Origin: Anaerolineaceae bacterium
Lineage (GTDB): Bacteria > Chloroflexota > Anaerolineae > Anaerolineales > Anaerolineaceae
Direction of reading: 5' to 3'
Assembly: GCA_027348305.1 (NCBI GenBank)
Contig: DAIEPS010000107.1
Location: 418-6,520 of the forward strand
Length of the DNA stretch: 6,103 nucleotides
In this document: piece after piece, positions 1-5,214 of the stretch
How the letters are laid out: the number at the start of each line of letters is the position of its first letter
Numbering within the stretch: the stretch's first letter is position 1
The notes under the pieces: model-generated
Seen by the model: only the letters and a program-made list of their open reading frames with translations
Told to the model about the DNA's origin: nothing
Database searches by the model: none
Translations under genes and position numbers: made by a program

Positions 1-1041
1 ATTAATGGTGGCGGTGGCGGTGGAGGAACTGGTTATAGATACAATTCTCAAACCAACCCTTCCGACCGATTCAATTGGAATGGTAATTTTGATGGCGGCC
101 AATTCATAAATGAAATGCCTTCATGGATGCGGGAAAGCGTTACCTGGTTTGAAAACGATGTTGCGCCGCTCTTCACCCCGGATCGCATTGTCGGCACCAT
201 TATCTGGATGATCGTCATCCTCTTTGGTATTTCTCTGCTCATCGGTTTGCTCCTGGCACTGGTACGCTATCCAACCGAAACCTCCATGATGCGCATGGTG
301 GATGAATATGAAGCGGACGGCAGCAAGAAGAAATTCAAACAGGGCTGGGCACTGGGTTGGAACGCACGAGCTTTCCGCATCTGGGTGATCGACCTGATCA
401 TCGGAGCCCCGGGCATGGTGATCGCTATGGGTTTGGCCATCGGTGGAGCAATCTTGGCCTTCAACGCAGTCAAAGGTGACTTCTCATTTGCTCCCGGCAT
501 GATCGCCATGATGATCCTGGCTGGTTTCCTCCTCCTCGTTTTGGCTATTGTGATGATCTTTGTCGGTCTGTGGCGGCAGTTCATCGTCCGTGCCATCGCG
601 ATTGACGATGCATCGATCGGTGAAGGTTTCAAACGCGGTTGGGCTATGATGGCGCACAACTTCAAGAATGCCTTCCTCACCTGGTTGGTCATGTTAGGCC
701 TGAAGATCGGTTTCGGTATCGCTTTCTTCATCGCTCTTCTGATCCTCATCCCTGTAATGGCGATCATGATGATCCCCGGCGCAGTCGTGGGCGCCATCCC
801 CGGCGCAATCACCTTCGGCATCTCAAGCATCTTTGCTTCAGGTCCCATCGTCTGGGTCATCAGCGGATTCGTGGCTTTGATGTTCTTCTTCACAGTGGTT
901 GCTTCACCGGCCACCCTGGTGAGCAGTTGGTTTGATATCTTCAGCTCCAGCATCTGGACGCAGACCTACCGAGAAATGAAGGCCGGCGAAATCCCTCCAG
1001 TGCTGCAAACTTCTGAGGTTGTTCCTCCTCCGCTTGCATAA
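1..1041 (+). CDS. Multi-pass membrane protein of unknown function, 5' partial
   Basis: The reading frame is open from base 1 to the TAA at 1039-1041, giving 346 readable residues. The first in-frame ATG is at 115, but it has no Shine-Dalgarno, and the 38 codons before it encode a sensible Gly-rich linker (seven glycines at bases 7-27, then a Tyr/Asn/Ser-rich stretch). The real start is therefore probably left of the window, likely with another membrane segment before the linker. Counting from Met at 115, hydrophobic segments lie at about 25-50, 88-118, 127-153, 188-222 and 243-268. Two copies of a similar unit occur: K-x-G-W-A around residues 75-79 and 173-177, each just before a membrane stretch, suggesting an internal duplication. 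A short polar, proline-rich tail ends the protein. The architecture recalls uncharacterised bacterial membrane proteins with DUF4013/DUF975-like repeats, but I cannot assign a family or function. It is convergent with the operon to its right and shows no functional link to it. Confidence 0.8.
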   Translation: MNGGGGGGGTGYRYNSQTNPSDRFNWNGNFDGGQFINEMPSWMRESVTWFENDVAPLFTPDRIVGTIIWMIVILFGISLLIGLLLALVRYPTETSMMRMVDEYEADGSKKKFKQGWALGWNARAFRIWVIDLIIGAPGMVIAMGLAIGGAILAFNAVKGDFSFAPGMIAMMILAGFLLLVLAIVMIFVGLWRQFIVRAIAIDDASIGEGFKRGWAMMAHNFKNAFLTWLVMLGLKIGFGIAFFIALLILIPVMAIMMIPGAVVGAIPGAITFGISSIFASGPIVWVISGFVALMFFFTVVASPATLVSSWFDIFSSSIWTQTYREMKAGEIPPVLQTSEVVPPPLA

Positions 1042-1059
1042 ATCAAGATCGATTGGTAA

Positions 1060-1079
1060 GGGTGCAGCGCGCTGCGCCC
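1060..1079. other. GC-rich hairpin in convergent intergenic region
   Basis: The arms GGGTGCAG (1060-1067) and CTGCGCCC (1072-1079) pair over 8 bp with one G-T wobble and a 4-nt loop, CGCG. It starts 18 nt after the stop of the plus-strand membrane protein gene. On the plus strand it is followed by an A-rich run (1081-1098), not a T-run, so it is not a canonical intrinsic terminator in that direction. On the minus strand it lies after the U-rich tail of the neighbouring terminator. It may be a back-up stop or a stabiliser of the 3' end of the plus-strand mRNA. Confidence 0.5.
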
Positions 1080-1105
1080 CAACAAAAAAGAAAACAATTA
1101 ATGAA

Positions 1106-1138
1106 AATCCCCCGCGAACTTCGAGTCTGCGGGGGATT
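1106..1138 (-). terminator. Intrinsic terminator of the minus-strand operon, possibly bidirectional
   Basis: A perfect 10-bp inverted repeat, AATCCCCCGC (1106-1115) and GCGGGGGATT (1129-1138), encloses a 13-nt loop. Read on the minus strand it begins about 20 nt after the amidohydrolase stop codon. It runs directly into TTTTC and a generally T-rich stretch (the complement of 1081-1105), the expected layout of a Rho-independent terminator. On the plus strand it is followed by a weaker T-containing sequence (ATTGCATTACATTTT), so it may also end transcripts of the convergent membrane protein gene. Confidence 0.8.
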
Positions 1139-1158
1139 GCATTACATTTTGATAAAAA

Positions 1159-2367
1159 TTATTTGCGGACGGTGATATCCACGCCGTCTTTGATCACATA
1201 CAGAGGATAGTCGTGTGACCAGAGGGCTTCCCATACGTTGCCTGCATCCAGAATGACGAGATTAGCATTGCAGCCTTCCTTGACGCCGTAATTCTTGATG
1301 CCAAGAGCCTTGGCGGCATTGGTGGTGATCAGGTCGAAGAGCACTTCCATCTCGGGGCGGCTGACCATGTTCATCAGGTGAGCAGCCAAAAAGGCGACTT
1401 CCTGCATGTTGTTACGGCCGAATGGATAGTAAGCATCCGCAATATCATCCTGGCCGAGGGCAACACTGACACCGGCGGCATACAGTGATTTCACACGGGC
1501 ATACAGCGGGCCGGTCTGGGGATCTGAGACAAGGCCGATCTGGCCTTTCTTCAACAGGGCTTCGATCTTGCGGTAGTAAGGTTCAGGGTACAGGGCCATG
1601 GCGCGAGCGTGCTGAACGGTCACGCGTCCCTGCCAGCCTTCGCGGAGGGTGGTGGAGGCCAGCATCTCAAGCGTACGCAGGGTGGCGTCACCGGCATCGT
1701 CGATCAGCATTGAGACGTCTTTATTGTATTTCTTGGCCAGTTTGAACATGCGGTCGATGTGTTCTTGAGAATCGGCATCGGTGTACTCGATCCAGGGAAT
1801 GCCGCCAACGACATCAGCGCCCAATTTCATGGCTTGATCCACATAATCTTCAGCACCGGGATCACGAACCACACCATCCTGGGGGAAGGCCACGACTTGT
1901 ACTTCAACACGACCCTTATATTCTTCACGGGCTTTGATCAGGGCTTTGACACCTTCGAGCTTGCCGGTAGTGTCGGTATCCGCAAAAGCGCGGATGTGGG
2001 TGTTGCCGTAGCGCACGGCCAGGTCAAGCGCTTTGCGCACGTTCTGGATGATCCATTTTTCGTCGTATTTTTTCTTAACGTTTGAAGCCAGTTCAATGGC
2101 TGTCATGGCTCCACCCATACCGCCGTCGGTATAAGCGCTGATGGCTTCATCGTCCATCATGGCCAGGGTGTAGACCTTGTCGAGGTGTAAATGTCCGTTA
2201 ATGAAGGAACCAGTTACGAGATTGCTGGCTGCATCGATGATTTGCTTGGCGTCGCCAGTCACTTGCTCTGCAATTTTTACAATCTTACCCTTTTCAATGG
2301 CAATCTGCATTAATTTACTGCCGGTTTCGCGGGTTTTTGCATTTTTGATCAAAATATCGTAAGCCAT
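1159..2367 (-). CDS. Cytosine-deaminase-like amidohydrolase (CodA/AtzC type)
   Basis: This is a 402-residue cytoplasmic metal-dependent hydrolase of the amidohydrolase superfamily, close in length and order of motifs to E. coli cytosine deaminase. Such enzymes hydrolyse amino groups or C-N bonds on pyrimidine or triazine rings. An N-terminal beta-sandwich piece is followed by the metal motif GHLHLDK (His59, His61). Next come VAFPQ (Gln163, matching the CodA ring-binding Gln156), GGIPWIEYTD (188-197), QHARAM (His253, matching His246), GQDDIADAYYPFG (Asp307, matching the metal ligand Asp313) and a C-terminal ANLVILDA segment. Oddly, CodA His214 and Glu217 align with Leu221 and Asp224 (MLIDDAGD), so one metal ligand is missing and the catalytic acid is shortened. 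The ATG at 2367 is chosen because TGGAG lies 8 nt upstream. It is the last gene of the operon, 26 nt after the iron-sulfur subunit and followed by a terminator. Family is secure; the substrate is unknown and deaminase activity should not be assumed. Confidence 0.9.
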   Translation of the reverse strand: MAYDILIKNAKTRETGSKLMQIAIEKGKIVKIAEQVTGDAKQIIDAASNLVTGSFINGHLHLDKVYTLAMMDDEAISAYTDGGMGGAMTAIELASNVKKKYDEKWIIQNVRKALDLAVRYGNTHIRAFADTDTTGKLEGVKALIKAREEYKGRVEVQVVAFPQDGVVRDPGAEDYVDQAMKLGADVVGGIPWIEYTDADSQEHIDRMFKLAKKYNKDVSMLIDDAGDATLRTLEMLASTTLREGWQGRVTVQHARAMALYPEPYYRKIEALLKKGQIGLVSDPQTGPLYARVKSLYAAGVSVALGQDDIADAYYPFGRNNMQEVAFLAAHLMNMVSRPEMEVLFDLITTNAAKALGIKNYGVKEGCNANLVILDAGNVWEALWSHDYPLYVIKDGVDITVRK

Positions 2368-2375
2368 TTTTTATT

Positions 2376-2380
2376 CTCCA
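2376..2380 (-). promoter_or_regulatory. Shine-Dalgarno of the amidohydrolase gene
   Basis: TGGAG on the minus strand, 8 nt before the ATG at 2367, in the 26-nt gap after the iron-sulfur subunit stop. It fixes the start of the amidohydrolase. Confidence 0.75.
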
Positions 2381-2393
2381 GAAAGATAATATT

Positions 2394-2873
2394 TTACTTG
2401 CGTGTTTCTTTGATCATTTTTTGAGCGATCAGAGCGCCGTCGCGGATGGGTTCGTACCCGGTGCAGCGGCAGAGATGCTTGTTCAGGGCATTGGTCATTT
2501 CGGTTTCACTGGCATCCGGATTGGCTTCCAGTAATCCATAAAGTTCCATGACGATACCAGGGGTGCAGAAACCGCATTGTACGGCGCCGGATTCTGAGAT
2601 GGCTTTCTGAACGGGATGCAATTCAGTGCCTTTAGCCAGACCTTCAACGGTCACAACCGAGGTGCCTGCAGCCTTGGCGGCGGGAGTATTGCAGCTCTTG
2701 ATGGCTTTGCCATCCATGACTACTGTGCAGGTGCCGCAGGTGGAGTTGTCGCAGCCGTGTTTGGTTCCTGTCAGGTTGAGAACATCACGCAGCACATCGA
2801 TCAACATCATTTCAGGTTCATATTCAACGGTGCGTTCCTTACCGTTGACAGTAAAGATCATTCTTTCAGCCAT
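2394..2873 (-). CDS. Molybdenum hydroxylase [2Fe-2S] small subunit (CoxS/XdhC-like)
   Basis: This 159-residue protein is the electron-transfer subunit of a xanthine dehydrogenase/CO dehydrogenase-family enzyme. It carries electrons from the molybdenum centre through two [2Fe-2S] clusters. The N-terminal plant-ferredoxin-like domain has Cys41, Cys46, Cys49 and Cys61 (GCDNSTCGTC...SC). The C-terminal helical domain has Cys100, Cys103 (QCGFCTPG), Cys135 and Cys137 (LCRCTGY). All eight cluster ligands are present, and the length is normal for a stand-alone small subunit. Its ATG overlaps the TAA of the large-subunit gene by one base (TAATG), and its Shine-Dalgarno (AAAGGAG) lies inside the end of that gene, so the two are probably translationally coupled and made in matched amounts. 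No FAD-domain sequence is fused to it. Family assignment is very secure; the enzyme's substrate cannot be read from this subunit. Confidence 0.97.
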   Translation of the reverse strand: MAERMIFTVNGKERTVEYEPEMMLIDVLRDVLNLTGTKHGCDNSTCGTCTVVMDGKAIKSCNTPAAKAAGTSVVTVEGLAKGTELHPVQKAISESGAVQCGFCTPGIVMELYGLLEANPDASETEMTNALNKHLCRCTGYEPIRDGALIAQKMIKETRK

Positions 2874-5197
2874 TATTTCGACTCCTTTCTGGCTTCCAAG
2901 GCAGCTTTCACCTTTTCGGGGGTTACAGGAATTTCAAATAGATCAACACCAATGGCATCATAGATAGCATTGAGGATGGAAGGTGCAGCTCCGATCACGG
3001 AATGTTCACCAATGCCACGGGCACCAAATGGGCCAATGGGATCAGGTGTTTCAACGAACTCAATGGTCTGTTCAGGAGCTTCTTTATATGTTGGGATATG
3101 ATATTTGAACAGGTGAGGATTGGTGATGCGACCTTCCTTGTCAAACACTATCTCTTCCGTAAGGGCAGCCCCAATGGACATCATCACACCGCCAAGCACA
3201 GATCCGCGGATTTGCAGCGGATTGATCACCTGTCCGACATCAAACACGGAATAGAAGTGATCCACGATGACTTTGCCGGTCTTTTTCTCGATCTTGAGGT
3301 CAACACCCTGAGAACCCATGGTATAGGTCACACCGATGGGTCCCTGACCATTCTGGTCGGGGTTTGAGTAACGGGGCAGGCGTGCATCAGAAACAGCTTG
3401 GGCGAGTTCACCAATGGTGATGCCGTCGTTGGTGATGTATCCGCGGGCAAGATCAGGCACAGCCACACGAATGGTAGGATCGTTGCGCAGGTAGACGAAA
3501 TCGCCACCATATTCCAGATAATCGACATCGGTCTTCAACACCTGGGCTGCAGTGTTCTTCAGTTGGGCGATCAATTTCTCCGCTGCGCGGATGATGGCGC
3601 GTCCACCTTGAGTGGTGAACATGGAGCCGATAGTCTGCCACTCGTAAGGTGAATATTGGGTGTCAATTTCAGTATAAATTCTGATCTGTTCGGGTGGAAT
3701 CTTGAGAGCTTCGGCAGCAACTTGTTTGATCACGGTGCGCAGACCCTGACCAACTTCAGCGCCGCCCATGTTAATGTTGACGGAACCGTCCACATTCATC
3801 TTCATGTAGCAGCCCTTGGTAGAGAATGGTGCACCCTTGGGAGATTTCATGACGGTCACCATGGCGCGGCCATACACATACTGGTCATCTTCTGCAGGTT
3901 TGGGCTTGCCGAAGATCATTTTTTCGACACGGGTGGCGCATTCAAGCAAATTGCCATTATGCTTCCACATGGTTTCACCCACAGCGTTGACCTTGCCCTC
4001 AGAAAGGAAGTTCTTTTTGCGTAAATCAAGCGGATTCATACCCAATTTACGGGCCATTAAGTCCATCATGCGTTCGGTGGCAATCTGGCTTTCCTGATGG
4101 CCGTAGCCGCGATAGGCGCCAACAGCAGGGGTGTTTGTATAGACTGTGTAACCGGTCAGATCACAGTGTTTGAATTCATACGGACCGGTGGAGTTATGAG
4201 TTGAGGCGATGGTCACGTTGACTGCGGTGTCTGCGTAGGCGCCACCGGTGTGATAAAGAGTGGTTTTGATGGCTACCAGGGTACCGTCCTTCTTGGCGCC
4301 CATCTTCATCCTGGTACGCATGCCGTGAGCCAACAGAGTGCTGGTGTAGTCTTCTTCTCGTGTGCCAACCCATTTGACGGGGCGTCCCGGAACAAAGCTG
4401 GCAATCCAGGCAATGGTCTGTTCGGTGGTGACATCAGATTTGTACCCAAAGCATCCACCCAGGTCTGGGGTGTGAACGCGAACATCGCTCACGGGCACTT
4501 CGTAAGAATGTGCCAGATCTTCACGGATGATGAACGGGCAAATCGTGGTGGACCAAACTTCGATGGTGCGATCTTCTTTGAACCATACAATGGTTCCATG
4601 AGGTTCAATGGCAGAACACGAGCCAAGAGGATAGTTAAATTCGTGTTCAATGATCACATCCGCTTCATCAAAACCTTCCTCGCCGCGTCCTTTTTTCAAG
4701 TGATACGTGTTGGCAATGTTGGTGCCGGAGGTTTGTTTGAGGGTTGGCAGACGCCAGTAGTTATCCATATCCTCGTGGATAAGGGCGGCATCTTTTGCCA
4801 TGGCGTCGCGCGCGTCAGTATAAACGGGCAGCGGTTTGTAATCCACCTTGATTTTTTCCATTGCAGCGCGGGCATGCGCGGCAGTATCTGCGATCACAGC
4901 GGCAACCGGGTCGCCGATGTAGCGCACCTTGGTGACTGCCATGGGTTGCAGGTCCTTAATGTTATCGCCGTAACGGAACTTGCAATCTTTACCTGTAACG
5001 ACTTTAACAACGCCGGGGCATTTTTCCGCTTCCGAAGTATCCACTTTGAGGATAAGTGCGTGCGCATATTGCGGACGCAGGACCGCTGCATGCAGCATAT
5101 CGGGCAGACGCACGTCATCCAGGTAAACGGCTTTACCAGTAACTTTGCTGATCGCATCCGGTCGGTTATAAGGGTGACCTACATATTTGTATTTCAT
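2873..5197 (-). CDS. Molybdopterin-binding hydroxylase large subunit (xanthine dehydrogenase/aldehyde oxidoreductase family)
   Basis: This 774-residue catalytic subunit would bind molybdenum-pterin cytosine dinucleotide or a similar cofactor and hydroxylate an aldehyde or an N-heterocycle carbon using water. The N-terminal a/b hammerhead domain spans about 15-130 (VRYIGDPVAAVIA at 91-103). Cofactor and active-site motifs follow: GGCFGYK (247-253), GAYRGYG (360-366, Arg363), GGAEVGQG (478-485), and GPFGARGIGE (722-731) ending in the catalytic Glu731. FGYK and GPFGA recall Desulfovibrio aldehyde oxidoreductase (Mop), whereas typical xanthine dehydrogenases have GGGFGGKE; the Glu of that motif is Ser254 here. 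The form I CO dehydrogenase loop AYRCSFR is absent. The start is placed at the ATG at 5197, because AGGAGA lies 8 nt upstream; an in-frame GTG at 5215 would add six residues (MAGDTI) but lacks support. The gene follows the transporter permease by 17 nt and is coupled to the iron-sulfur subunit. The reading frame is intact. The family is certain; xanthine as substrate is not. Confidence 0.95.
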   Translation of the reverse strand: MKYKYVGHPYNRPDAISKVTGKAVYLDDVRLPDMLHAAVLRPQYAHALILKVDTSEAEKCPGVVKVVTGKDCKFRYGDNIKDLQPMAVTKVRYIGDPVAAVIADTAAHARAAMEKIKVDYKPLPVYTDARDAMAKDAALIHEDMDNYWRLPTLKQTSGTNIANTYHLKKGRGEEGFDEADVIIEHEFNYPLGSCSAIEPHGTIVWFKEDRTIEVWSTTICPFIIREDLAHSYEVPVSDVRVHTPDLGGCFGYKSDVTTEQTIAWIASFVPGRPVKWVGTREEDYTSTLLAHGMRTRMKMGAKKDGTLVAIKTTLYHTGGAYADTAVNVTIASTHNSTGPYEFKHCDLTGYTVYTNTPAVGAYRGYGHQESQIATERMMDLMARKLGMNPLDLRKKNFLSEGKVNAVGETMWKHNGNLLECATRVEKMIFGKPKPAEDDQYVYGRAMVTVMKSPKGAPFSTKGCYMKMNVDGSVNINMGGAEVGQGLRTVIKQVAAEALKIPPEQIRIYTEIDTQYSPYEWQTIGSMFTTQGGRAIIRAAEKLIAQLKNTAAQVLKTDVDYLEYGGDFVYLRNDPTIRVAVPDLARGYITNDGITIGELAQAVSDARLPRYSNPDQNGQGPIGVTYTMGSQGVDLKIEKKTGKVIVDHFYSVFDVGQVINPLQIRGSVLGGVMMSIGAALTEEIVFDKEGRITNPHLFKYHIPTYKEAPEQTIEFVETPDPIGPFGARGIGEHSVIGAAPSILNAIYDAIGVDLFEIPVTPEKVKAALEARKESK
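2882..2888 (-). promoter_or_regulatory. Shine-Dalgarno of the iron-sulfur subunit, inside the large-subunit gene
   Basis: AAAGGAG on the minus strand, 8 nt before the ATG at 2873. It is embedded in the last codons of the large-subunit gene, consistent with translational coupling across the TAATG junction. Confidence 0.8.
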
Positions 5198-5204
5198 AAT
5201 CGTA

Positions 5205-5210
5205 TCTCCT
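5205..5210 (-). promoter_or_regulatory. Shine-Dalgarno that decides the large-subunit start
   Basis: AGGAGA on the minus strand; its AGGAG core ends 8 nt before the ATG at 5197. Because it lies downstream of the in-frame GTG at 5215, it favours the ATG as the true start. Confidence 0.8.
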
Positions 5211-5214
5211 GCCA

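Noticed and set aside
267..953. 228-codon open frame on the minus strand opposite the membrane protein gene
   Set aside because: The product is a Met/Ile/Ala/Pro-rich, low-complexity sequence as expected from the complement of hydrophobic codons; the plus strand encodes a coherent membrane protein.
1019..1210. Small plus-strand open frame spanning the intergenic hairpins
   Set aside because: It runs through both hairpins and into the antisense of the amidohydrolase end, and the product shows no conserved features.
2368..2393. Internal promoter before the amidohydrolase gene
   Set aside because: The 26-nt gap is AT-rich but holds only a Shine-Dalgarno; I see no convincing -35/-10 pair, and tight spacing favours operon transcription.
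2873..5197. Form I CO dehydrogenase large subunit (CoxL)
   Set aside because: The characteristic active-site loop AYRCSFR is absent; the corresponding segment is AYRGYGH, so CO oxidation is not supported.
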